Of a DNA stretch of 17,347 bases, positions 1 through 5,869 are shown piece after piece. Under the pieces are notes generated by a model. It saw only the letters and a list, made by a program, of their open reading frames with translations. It did not search any database and was not told where the DNA came from. Every line of letters begins with the position of its first letter. The stretch's first letter is position 1. The translations under genes were made by a program, and so were the position numbers. The stretch covers positions 1-17,347 of the forward strand of contig JBGPKH010000119.1 of the NCBI GenBank assembly GCA_041485845.1, written 5' to 3'. The stretch comes from OMOG01 sp041485845. Lineage in GTDB: Bacteria; Acidobacteriota; Terriglobia; Bryobacterales; Bryobacteraceae.

Positions 1-2
1 AT

Positions 3-977
3 GAGGTGGGCGTCGCGCATCCCACCATCGTCACCGAGAGCGGCCGCGCCGTGGTCGCCTACCACAGCGTGCTGGTCTTCAACGTCCTGGGCGTGTCGGG
101 AATGGGCGAGGCGGACGTGCCAGCCGAGCCTCCCCCAGATGCCGAACAGCCGTTGATCGACCTGCAGGAGACCTACCGCGGGCTCAGCGCCAAGAACCTG
201 CTCGAAAGCTACCACGACGCGCAGCAGGCCCTCGACCAGGCGCTCAACCTCTTCAGCCTGGGCTACCTCTCGCTCGAGCAGCGCTGCATCGCGGAGAACC
301 TCTACTGGGCCATTTCGCGGAAGATCCAGAAGCAGGCGCGCGACCTCGACTACTTCCCCGAAGAGCTCGAAGGCATCGACGCCATGCTCTCGGACACCTA
401 TTTCTGTAACTTCTCGCTGTTCCAGAGCATGCCCGATAGCTGGGCCATCAAGCAGCTCTTTCCCATCATGCCGATTCACCGCCTGGAGGAGGAGCCCTCG
501 CGCCCCGCCGTCCTCGGCGACATCACCTGCGACTCCGATGGCAAGGTGGATGCCTTCATCGACCGGCGCGACGTGAAGCGGACCCTGCAACTGCACCCAT
601 TCCAAGGCGGCAACTATTATCTCGGAGCCTTCCTGCTGGGCGCCTATCAGGAAATTCTCGGCGACCTGCACAACCTCTTCGGCGATACCAACGCCGTGCA
701 CGTGCGTCTTGGCCCCACCGGCGAAGTGATTCTCGATTCGGTGATCAAGGGCGACACCGTGCGCGACGTGCTGGAGTACGTGCAGTTCAAGTCCGACGCC
801 CTGGTCACGCAGCTTCGCCGCGACGTCGAGGTCGCGCTGCGCGAAGGCCGCTTGAGCTACGAGGAAAGCGGCGCCCTGTTGAAGTTCTACGAAGAGGGCC
901 TCCACGGCTACACGTACCTCGAAGACGTCCACGAACAGCAAGTGGGACAGGCTCCCGGCCTGTCCGGTCGCCCCTGA
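3..977 (+). CDS. speA: Biosynthetic arginine decarboxylase, C-terminal half (partial)
   Basis: This is the C-terminal half (about 324 residues) of a PLP-dependent fold-III arginine decarboxylase, which converts arginine to agmatine for polyamine synthesis; full-length members have about 630 residues, so the gene begins before the window. Family signatures seen are HPTIVTESGRA and AYHSVLVFNVL near the start, GDITCDSDGK at about 170-180, and GNYYLGAFLLGAYQEILGDL followed by HNLFGDTNAVHV around 202-233. In the family the CDSDG segment belongs to the active site at the dimer interface. The protein normally ends close to the GYTYLE motif seen here; a further 16 residues or so follow, and the last 11 (VGQAPGLSGRP) are encoded by a dispersed hairpin repeat, so the tail is probably acquired. 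No terminator with a T-run follows, but that hairpin could act in its place. The family call is firm. Confidence 0.93.
   Translation, partial: EVGVAHPTIVTESGRAVVAYHSVLVFNVLGVSGMGEADVPAEPPPDAEQPLIDLQETYRGLSAKNLLESYHDAQQALDQALNLFSLGYLSLEQRCIAENLYWAISRKIQKQARDLDYFPEELEGIDAMLSDTYFCNFSLFQSMPDSWAIKQLFPIMPIHRLEEEPSRPAVLGDITCDSDGKVDAFIDRRDVKRTLQLHPFQGGNYYLGAFLLGAYQEILGDLHNLFGDTNAVHVRLGPTGEVILDSVIKGDTVRDVLEYVQFKSDALVTQLRRDVEVALREGRLSYEESGALLKFYEEGLHGYTYLEDVHEQQVGQAPGLSGRP
943..966 (+). repeat. Dispersed hairpin repeat B, copy 1, inside the speA 3' end
   Basis: Inverted repeat with 8-bp arms GGACAGGC (945-952) and GCCTGTCC (958-965) around a 5-base loop. The same element, beginning GTGGGACAGGC when read on the minus strand, recurs at about 8001-8026. 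Here it lies within the coding sequence and specifies the last residues of SpeA before the stop codon. Confidence 0.75.
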
Positions 978-1092
978 AAAACATTCTCCTTTGGCCAGGG
1001 ACCGGGGGAAGGGTCGCGCTTGGTCGCTCCCGGCGGCTTCACGTATATCTGCTGAGCCTCAACGCTCGAGGCCGGTCACCCGGCGCTCGAAA

Positions 1093-1257
1093 TCATCCCC
1101 GGGAGAAGCGCGATCGCAACCAAATGTCTCTCGGAGCCGTCGCCCCCTCTCGATGACTCTCCGCCAACAGCAGCCAATCGTAGCGGTCGTGTTTCACCAA
1201 TCGTCCGCCGGTCTTTACCAGCCGTTGCTGCAAGCTCGTGGGGCGGACCTTGGTCCA
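1093..1257 (-). pseudogene. Relic of a transposase C-terminus
   Basis: Read on the minus strand, this stretch encodes WTKVRPTSLQQ then RLVKTGGRLVKHDRYDWLLL and AESHRE, and ends at a stop at 1093. The core resembles the C-terminal part of DDE transposases of IS1380-like elements, where similar LQQRLVKTGGRLVKHARYYW segments occur (recalled from the family, not searched). A stop codon lies directly upstream (1258-1260), similarity fades after AESH, and there is no DDE catalytic core or terminal inverted repeat nearby. It is therefore a decayed fragment of an insertion sequence. The rest of the 978-1349 gap shows nothing else except the candidate promoter before 1350. Confidence 0.5.
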
Positions 1258-1335
1258 TCACGCGTGACGTAATCTGGTCCACCTCACCCGTATCGCAGCG
1301 GAGAATAGGGCAAGGGGAAAAGGGGAACGGAATCG

Positions 1336-1341
1336 TATAAT
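1336..1341 (+). promoter_or_regulatory. Candidate -10 box of the methyltransferase gene
   Basis: A perfect TATAAT ends 8 bases before the ATG at 1350. No convincing -35 box is seen 16-18 bases upstream (AGGGGA there) and no Shine-Dalgarno sequence fits between box and start codon. If it is real, transcription would begin at or next to the start codon (leaderless). Confidence 0.45.
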
Positions 1342-1349
1342 CTGAGTCT

Positions 1350-2030
1350 ATGCGCAAAGCTGTCTGTGGGTTCCTGCTGCTTCTCCATTCGCTCGCGTGG
1401 GCGCAGGGCGTCCATCCAGTCAGCGGCCGGAAATTCGCCGGGGTCATGGGAACCAACGGCGCCGGCTGGCTGGTGCGTCCGGAGCGCGAATCCGAGGAGC
1501 AGCCCGACGCCGCGCTCGACGCCATCGGGATCGCCAAGGGCTCGGCGGTGGCGGACGTCGGCGCGGGCGCCGGGTACATCACCTGGCGCCTGGCCGAGCG
1601 CGTGGGGCCGGCCGGCAAGGTGTACGCCAACGACATCCAGCAGAAGATGCTCGACCTCCTGCAGAAGAACATGCAGGAGCGAAAGATCGCCAACGTGGAG
1701 ACCGTGCTGGGGGCGATCGACGATCCCAAGCTGCCGGCCGGCGCAATCGATCTGGTGATTCTCGTGGACGTGTACCACGAGTTCTCCGAGCCGCAGCAGA
1801 TGCTCCGCCGTATTCGCGAGTCGTTGAAGCCCGATGGCCGCCTGGTGCTGCTCGAATATCGCGCCGAGGATCCGAAGGTGCCGATCCGCGCGGAGCACAA
1901 GATGACCGTGGAGCAGGCGAAGTCCGAAGTGGAGCCGGAGGGATTCCGGTTGGACAAGGTCCTGGAGACTCTGCCGCGGCAGCATATTTTGATTTTTGGG
2001 AAAAGCCAAACCCCTTTTGGCCGCGAATGA
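1350..2030 (+). CDS. Exported class I SAM-dependent methyltransferase-like protein
   Basis: The 226-residue product starts with a probable signal peptide (MRK, then a hydrophobic run, then AWAQG at about 16-20), so it is probably exported, which is unusual for a SAM-using enzyme. The Rossmann-type methyltransferase core is clear: motif I ADVGAGAGY at 68-76, the acidic end of strand 2 in YANDI near 92-96, and DLVILVDVYHEF in the middle of the protein. Substrate is unknown. The natural C-terminus seems to be near HILIFGK; the following SQTPFGRE and the TGA stop come partly from a dispersed repeat starting at 2016. A TATAAT box lies 8 bases upstream of the ATG and there is no ribosome site. The fold assignment is firm, the export and substrate are inferred or unknown. 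Confidence 0.8.
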   Translation: MRKAVCGFLLLLHSLAWAQGVHPVSGRKFAGVMGTNGAGWLVRPERESEEQPDAALDAIGIAKGSAVADVGAGAGYITWRLAERVGPAGKVYANDIQQKMLDLLQKNMQERKIANVETVLGAIDDPKLPAGAIDLVILVDVYHEFSEPQQMLRRIRESLKPDGRLVLLEYRAEDPKVPIRAEHKMTVEQAKSEVEPEGFRLDKVLETLPRQHILIFGKSQTPFGRE

Positions 2031-2094
2031 ACACGAATGAACACAGACAGTTGAGTTTCTTATTTGTGTTCATTCGTGTTCATTCGTGGCCAAA
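2016..2094. repeat. Dispersed repeat A, copy 1: 30-bp inverted repeat
   Basis: Two 30-base arms (2016-2045 and 2065-2094) are complementary at every position except one G-T wobble (2023/2087), with a 19-base loop. Each arm contains two GAATGAACAC units. The left arm carries the TGA stop of the methyltransferase at 2028-2030. The right half (2059-2093) matches 16961-16995 at 33 of 35 positions. Confidence 0.9.
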
Positions 2095-2109
2095 TTGTTT
2101 TTGTTTTTT
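2016..2109 (+). terminator. Probable intrinsic terminator after the methyltransferase gene
   Basis: The 30-bp hairpin of repeat A, with GGCC at the base of its stem, is followed directly by a T-rich stretch at 2095-2107 (runs of five and six T). This fits a rho-independent terminator separating the methyltransferase from the oxidoreductase that starts at 2128. The stem and loop are longer than usual. Confidence 0.5.
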
Positions 2110-2127
2110 GGACCAGCCGGCAACCTT

Positions 2128-3144
2128 ATGAAGAAAGTTCGTTGGGGTATTTTGGGTGTGGCGCGCATCGCCACGTCGAGTGTGATTCCCGCGATGCAGC
2201 GGGGCGAGTTCTGCGAGGTGGTGGGCATCGCCTCGCGCGATCGCAGCAAGGCCCAAGACGCCGCCCGCAAAATGCGCATTCCGAAAGCCTATGGCTCTTA
2301 TGAGGAGATGCTCGCCGACCCCGAAATCGAGGCCGTGTACAATCCGCTGCCGAATCATCTGCACGTTCCGTGGTCGATTCGCGCGGCCGAGGCGGGAAAA
2401 CACGTCCTCTGCGAAAAGCCCATCGGGCTCAACGCAGGCGAAGCGCGCGACCTGATCGCCGCCCGCGACCGCACCGGTGTCACCATCGGCGAAGCCTTCA
2501 TGGTGCAGACTCATCCGCAATGGGTGCGGACCGTGGAGTTGGTGCGCAGCGGCCGGATCGGCAAGCTGCGCTTCGCCATGGGCTCGTTCGGTTATTTTCG
2601 GATGGAACCGGAGAACGTCCGCAACATCCGCGAATACGGCGGCGGGGGCCTCATGGACATCGGCTGCTATCCCATCAAGACCTCGCGCATGGTTTTCGGC
2701 GAAGAACCCCTCCGCGTGTCGGCCACGCTGGTGCGCGATCCGAACTTCGGCACCGATATCCTGACGTCCGCCATTCTCGAATACCCCTCGGGCCACTGCG
2801 TCTTCGCGTGCGGCACGCAGGTGGTGCCTCACCAGAGCATGCAGTTCTTCGGGACTACGGGACGGATCGAACTGGAGGTCCCGTATAACGCGGCGTCCGA
2901 TGGCGCGTCGCGTATCCGCATCGACGATGGCCGCGACGTTTTCGGCTCGGGCATCACGGTCGAGGAGTTCCCGCCGTGCGACCAGTACACCATTCAGGGC
3001 GACTTGTTCTCCCGTGCCATCCGCGAAGGCGGAGCGCCGCCGGTGCCGATCGAGGATTCGCTGAAGAACATGGTGGTAATCGATGCGGTATTCCGGGCGG
3101 CCGAAAGCGGCAGGTGGGAGTCGCCCGTGGCGCCACGAACGTGA
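2128..3144 (+). CDS. Gfo/Idh/MocA family NAD(P)-dependent oxidoreductase
   Basis: The 338-residue protein has an N-terminal Rossmann domain (WGILGVARIA at 6-15) and the EKP motif (CEKPIG at 95-100) whose lysine is catalytic in this family. The GGGGLMDIGCYPI segment at 171-183 is typical of the subgroup with NADP-dependent D-xylose dehydrogenase and dihydrodiol dehydrogenase, so oxidation of a sugar or cyclic polyol is likely; the exact substrate cannot be read from sequence. The ATG at 2128 was chosen because MKKVRWGILG begins just before the first strand; an in-frame ATG at 2086 would start inside repeat A and add 14 unrelated residues. No Shine-Dalgarno site is visible. It precedes the TIGR03435 gene by 41 bases, but joint transcription is uncertain. 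Confidence 0.88.
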   Translation: MKKVRWGILGVARIATSSVIPAMQRGEFCEVVGIASRDRSKAQDAARKMRIPKAYGSYEEMLADPEIEAVYNPLPNHLHVPWSIRAAEAGKHVLCEKPIGLNAGEARDLIAARDRTGVTIGEAFMVQTHPQWVRTVELVRSGRIGKLRFAMGSFGYFRMEPENVRNIREYGGGGLMDIGCYPIKTSRMVFGEEPLRVSATLVRDPNFGTDILTSAILEYPSGHCVFACGTQVVPHQSMQFFGTTGRIELEVPYNAASDGASRIRIDDGRDVFGSGITVEEFPPCDQYTIQGDLFSRAIREGGAPPVPIEDSLKNMVVIDAVFRAAESGRWESPVAPRT

Positions 3145-3185
3145 GATTGGTGGATCTTTTTCCAATTAGGAACGTATAGCAGAAT

Positions 3186-4052
3186 ATGACGACAATTCGC
3201 AGCGCCATGCTCGCCCTTGCGGTATCGGTTGCGGCATTCAGCCAGACTCCGGCCTCGCGCCCGGAATTCGAAGTGGCGTCCATCCGCCCGTCGGGGCCCA
3301 CTCCCCCGGAACGGCTCAGCATCGGCCTGCACATCGACGGCGCGCAGGTCACCTGCAATTACCTGTCGTTAAAGGATTACCTCGGTATGGCGTACCAGGT
3401 GAAGCTGTACCAGATCTCCGGGCCTGACTTTATCGCCACCTCCAGGTTCGATATCGCCGCCAAACTGCCGGCAGGGACCCCACGAGACCAGGTCCCGGGA
3501 ATGCTCCAGGCGCTCTTCGAAGACCGGTTCCACATGAAGTTTCACCGCGAGACCAAGGATTTTCCGGTGTATGGCCTGGTGATTGGGAAGGGCGGGCTGC
3601 AGATGAAAGAGTCGGCGCCCGACGCGGAAACCGGGGACTCGGTTAACGTCACCGCCAGCGGCGGGCGCGGGGGCACCACGGTCAGCCTCGGCAAGGGATC
3701 CTACTTCACCTTTGCCAATAACCGGATCGAAGGCACGAAGCTGACGATGTTTCAGTTCGCCGATCTGCTGTCGCGCTTCATCGACCGCCCGGTAGTGGAG
3801 ATGACGCAGCTCAAGGGCGCCTACGATCTGACGCTCGAATTCTCGCCGGAGGACTTCCGCACCATGATGATTCGGTCGGCGATTGCGGCCGGTGTCGTGC
3901 TGCCTCCGGAAGCCATGCAGTTGCTGGTGGGGGCGTCCGACGAAGGGCTTGTCAATGCCGTGCAAACGCTGGGTCTCAAGCTGGAATCGCGCAAAGCGCC
4001 GATCGAGGTGCTGGCCATCGACAAGATGGAGAAGATGCCGACGGAGAACTAG
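3186..4052 (+). CDS. Secreted TIGR03435-family protein
   Basis: The 288-residue product has a signal peptide (MTTIRSAMLALAVSVAAFSQ) followed by FEVASIRPSGP at 28-38, the hallmark of the TIGR03435 family. This family is greatly expanded in Solibacter-like Acidobacteria and has no established function. Other family-like segments are VTCNYLSLKDYLGMAY, DRFHMKFHRETKDFPVYGLV and TMFQFADLLSRFIDRPV, and the protein ends in the usual VLAIDKMEKMPTEN style. No enzyme motif or membrane anchor after the signal is seen. A TATAGC hexamer lies 5 bases before the ATG and could be a -10 box of a leaderless message, but the case is weaker than at 1336. The family call is firm; the role is unknown. Confidence 0.9.
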   Translation: MTTIRSAMLALAVSVAAFSQTPASRPEFEVASIRPSGPTPPERLSIGLHIDGAQVTCNYLSLKDYLGMAYQVKLYQISGPDFIATSRFDIAAKLPAGTPRDQVPGMLQALFEDRFHMKFHRETKDFPVYGLVIGKGGLQMKESAPDAETGDSVNVTASGGRGGTTVSLGKGSYFTFANNRIEGTKLTMFQFADLLSRFIDRPVVEMTQLKGAYDLTLEFSPEDFRTMMIRSAIAAGVVLPPEAMQLLVGASDEGLVNAVQTLGLKLESRKAPIEVLAIDKMEKMPTEN

Positions 4053-4155
4053 CGGTGCAGGCCTCCGCCCATAGGCGCTAACCTAAGAAGTGCCCAGTCG
4101 TTTCGAAGTTCCCTTTGGTTACTGGCTTGGTCGCTGCAAACTGAGGAGCTTCACC

Positions 4156-4260
4156 ATGACCAGAAATTGGGTCAGTCTTGCCGAGCGCCGAGGGAGTAAT
4201 CTAGAAGGATCGCCAATTCAACCCTCCGCCGACCGTTTGTTTCTGTCTACAATGAGGTGA
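4156..4260 (+). CDS. Possible 34-residue leader or small ORF before the DUF433 gene
   Basis: An ATG at 4156 is preceded by GAGGAG at the right distance for a Shine-Dalgarno site and opens a 34-residue frame (MTRNWVSLAERRGSN...) that stops 6 bases before the DUF433 start. The peptide has no recognisable domain. The ribosome site makes it more than a random frame, but it could also be remnant sequence. Confidence is low. Confidence 0.22.
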   Translation: MTRNWVSLAERRGSNLEGSPIQPSADRLFLSTMR

Positions 4261-4266
4261 GGTTAT

Positions 4267-4497
4267 ATGCCCGGCTTGGATCGAATCACGCGAAACACCG
4301 CTGTCATGGGAGGCAAGCCCTGCGTGCGCGGGATGCGCGTAACCGTCGGAATGATCGTGGGGTTGGTGGCTTCGGGCCACGCATTCAGCGAGATTCTAGC
4401 TGCCTATCCGTATCTTGAGGACGAGGATATCCGTCAGGCATTGGCCTATGCCGCATGGCGCGTCGAAGAAATCGAAGTGCCGCTGCCGGCCGCATGA
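4267..4497 (+). CDS. DUF433 protein, probable antitoxin partner of DUF5615
   Basis: The 76-residue protein matches the DUF433 family throughout: RITRNTAVMGGKPCVRGMRV, then TVGMIVGLVASGHAFSEILA, AYPYLEDEDIRQALAYAAWR. DUF433 proteins are small winged-helix-like proteins often encoded directly before a PIN-like DUF5615 protein and are taken to be antitoxins of VapBC-like pairs. Here the stop codon overlaps the start of the next gene (ATGA at 4494-4497), which implies translational coupling. A strong ribosome site GAGGTGAGG (4254-4262) precedes the ATG by 4 bases, and TACAAT at 4248-4253 could be a -10 box. All conserved blocks appear intact, in contrast to its partner. Confidence 0.85.
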   Translation: MPGLDRITRNTAVMGGKPCVRGMRVTVGMIVGLVASGHAFSEILAAYPYLEDEDIRQALAYAAWRVEEIEVPLPAA

Positions 4498-4862
4498 AAT
4501 TCCTGATCGATATGAACCTGAAACCTGAGCCCGCTGTGGATTTCCTTCCTGGCCAACCAGGGGTTCGAAGCAGTCCACTGGTCGACAGTCGGTCAACCCG
4601 GGCGGCTGATTCCGAGATCCTCGATTTCGCCGCAGCCAACGGCTGGATCGTTTTCACACACGATCTGGATTTCGGAATGCTGCTGGCGGCCTTGCGGACA
4701 AACAAACCCAGTGTCATTCAGGTCCGCTCCCAAGACGTTCTACCGTCCGCGATCGGCGATCTCGTGCTCCGCGCAATTCAGACCGCCGAACAACACCTCG
4801 AAGCCGGCGCCCTCGTTACCGTAGACTCCTTCCGCCATCGCATTCGGCTGTTGCCGATCTAA
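4494..4862 (+). CDS. DUF5615 PIN-like toxin with a frame-shifted internal block
   Basis: The 122-residue product is a PIN-like (Mut7-C type) protein: it starts MKFLIDMNL, with the first acidic residue typical of the nuclease fold, and later has DSEILDFAAANGWIVFTHDL and DFGMLL, then SVIQVRSQDVLPSAIGDLVL. Between residues 18 and 36 it does not match the family, but the next frame there encodes LANQGFEAVHWSTVGQPG, which does. A tandem TTCC duplication at 4542-4549 (+4) moves the frame, and loss of one G in the run at 4600-4602 (-1) restores it. The gene is open but about 19 residues are replaced, so nuclease function is doubtful. The alternatives are two nearby assembly errors or a real pair of compensating mutations. 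It overlaps the DUF433 stop codon. Confidence 0.75.
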   Translation: MKFLIDMNLKPEPAVDFLPGQPGVRSSPLVDSRSTRAADSEILDFAAANGWIVFTHDLDFGMLLAALRTNKPSVIQVRSQDVLPSAIGDLVLRAIQTAEQHLEAGALVTVDSFRHRIRLLPI

Positions 4863-4985
4863 ACTCCGGAAGAGCCTGGCGGAAATGCCGCTGGACCAAT
4901 TGCGCAAGGCGCAGCAAATGACGCGGATCGGATCTCCTCGATAGTCTTTGTGCCTTCATGGAGGTGGGCTATCTGCGCTCGGATG
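4861..4985 (+). pseudogene. Relic of an XRE/HigA-type antitoxin
   Basis: Directly after the DUF5615 stop, one frame reads KLRKSLAEMPLDQLRKAQQM and TR before a stop at 4942-4944. This resembles the start of small XRE-family regulators, usually encoded after RelE/HigB-like toxins, where SLxEMPLxxLRKARxMTQ leads into the helix-turn-helix. The helix-turn-helix is missing. In another frame, SLCAFMEVGYLRSD (4943-4984) loosely recalls the C-terminal STLRxFVEAMGG block, as if the middle had been deleted. No start codon or toxin partner is visible. This looks like the remains of a third toxin-antitoxin pair; the second block is tentative. Confidence 0.4.
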
Positions 4986-5172
4986 AAATACGTGCGTGCC
5001 CCTGTTTGTCTCGGCTTTCTACTCGGTCGCTCGTCCTCCTTCCAATCGCCGAAGGCCTGATTGGTGATAGGGGTCGTTGCACGCCATCATCAACTTGACC
5101 ACAGTTCCGGCGCTCTGCCCGAGAATGTTCAACGTTTCAAAATTTACGAATCTCGTGCCAGTCATCGCCATC
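4986..5172. other. Remainder of the gap between the XRE relic and higA
   Basis: No gene, RNA, long repeat or terminator with a clear stem and T-run was recognised on either strand here. The open frame crossing it on the plus strand runs into and opposite higA and is not credible. Confidence 0.4.
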
Positions 5173-5496
5173 TCAGGCCCGGACTTCCTCGACCGGCTTT
5201 ACAGGCACGATCCGCGCGACGCATTCCATGACCTTCTTGTTCTGCTCAGCCTTCTTCAAGTCGTAGGCTGCCTGCAACCGCATCCAGAATTCCGGCGTGC
5301 TGCCAAACAGGCGGGACACCCTCAGGCACATGACGGCTGACAGGGGCTTGCGCTCCGCCAGAATGTCGTGAAGCATCTGGCGGGACACGCCCAGAGCTTT
5401 CGCCGCGGCCGTCACGGAGAGGCCGGCAGACGGCAGGATGTCTTGCTTGATAATCTCGCCAGGATGGACGGGCGGCAGTCCGTTCTTTCTCTTCAT
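5173..5496 (-). CDS. higA: HigA-family antitoxin
   Basis: The 107-residue protein begins MKRKNGLPPVHPGEIIKQDI, the typical HigA opening, followed by the helix-turn-helix SVTAAAKALGVSRQMLHDIL, then SAVMCLRVSRLFGSTPEFWM and LQAAYDLKKAE, all canonical for the HigA subfamily. It neutralises HigB and represses the operon by binding its operator. The ATG at 5496 was chosen over one 12 codons upstream because GGAGGA (5501-5506) is placed correctly before it and the family starts there. It begins 10 bases after the higB stop, in the toxin-first order normal for higBA. The likely operator is the 8-bp inverted repeat at 5789-5812. Appears intact. Confidence 0.92.
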   Translation of the reverse strand: MKRKNGLPPVHPGEIIKQDILPSAGLSVTAAAKALGVSRQMLHDILAERKPLSAVMCLRVSRLFGSTPEFWMRLQAAYDLKKAEQNKKVMECVARIVPVKPVEEVRA

Positions 5497-5506
5497 GACT
5501 TCCTCC

Positions 5507-5782
5507 CTAATGGTAGTCTTCAAAATCGACATCCAAAGCGCTTTCGCCAGACCAGCCGAAGGTGATCCGGCAATTCCCGGTCACGCGCACCGACCAGCGT
5601 GGCGGGTTGCCTCGCAGGCCGTGGAAGTGAAACCCGGCAATGTTCATGTCCTCGGGCTGCGCCGCTACTTCCAGCAATTGGATGATGCGCACGCGCTTCC
5701 TGACATAGCCGGCGCCGATCCGGCGTGTCTTGCCGGTGAGGTGAAGGTCTTGAAGCCCTTTATGTCTGCAGCCGCCGATCAC
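5507..5782 (-). CDS. higB: HigB-family mRNA interferase toxin
   Basis: The 91-residue RelE-superfamily toxin is recognised by CRHKGLQDLHLTGKTRRIGA near the start, then VRIIQLLEVA, AGFHFHGLRGNPPRWSVRVT, and GNCRITF...DVDFEDYH at the end. HigB toxins cleave mRNA on the ribosome. Family members start MIKSFRHKGL, which aligns the GTG at 5782 (VIGGCRHKGL) with the initiator; no ATG fits. Upstream of that GTG a consensus -35 and a -10 box leave only 6 bases before the start codon, so the message may be leaderless. A cysteine replaces the usual tryptophan or similar residue in GNxRITF; whether activity is affected cannot be judged. Confidence 0.9.
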   Translation of the reverse strand: MIGGCRHKGLQDLHLTGKTRRIGAGYVRKRVRIIQLLEVAAQPEDMNIAGFHFHGLRGNPPRWSVRVTGNCRITFGWSGESALDVDFEDYH

Positions 5783-5788
5783 TCCTTG

Positions 5789-5812
5789 ACTGTAAATGCT
5801 TTGGTTTACAGT
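5789..5812. promoter_or_regulatory. Probable HigA operator (inverted repeat)
   Basis: Perfect 8-bp arms ACTGTAAA (5789-5796) and TTTACAGT (5805-5812) flank an 8-base centre. They lie between and over the -35 and -10 boxes, where a bound HigA dimer would block RNA polymerase. Autorepression is the usual mode for this family; binding here is inferred. Confidence 0.65.
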
Positions 5813-5817
5813 GTCAA
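5789..5817 (-). promoter_or_regulatory. higBA promoter
   Basis: On the minus strand a perfect -35 TTGACA (5817-5812) is followed after exactly 17 bases by TACAGT (5794-5789), a 4-of-6 match to the -10 consensus. The -10 box ends 6 bases before the GTG of higB. Confidence 0.7.
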
Positions 5818-5855
5818 CTAAATAGTTGTCGTTCCTGAAAACGCGACCACTCGTT

Positions 5856-5869
5856 GTGAACCAGTTCAC
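5856..5869. promoter_or_regulatory. Palindrome over the histidine kinase stop codon
   Basis: GTGAAC and GTTCAC form perfect 6-bp arms around CA, overlapping the kinase stop codon (5866-5868). It could be a weak terminator hairpin (no T-run) or a protein-binding site upstream of higBA. No function can be assigned. Confidence 0.3.

Noticed and set aside
991..1272. 93-codon plus-strand frame after speA
   Set aside because: Low-quality arginine/serine-rich peptide opposite the transposase relic, no ribosome site.
4074..4094. Hairpin terminator after the TIGR03435 gene (GGCGCT/AGTGCC)
   Set aside because: Six-base arms with a mismatch or wobble, 9-base loop and no T-run; too weak.
5077..5340. 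87-codon plus-strand frame
   Set aside because: Mostly opposite higA, which has a full family match and ribosome site.
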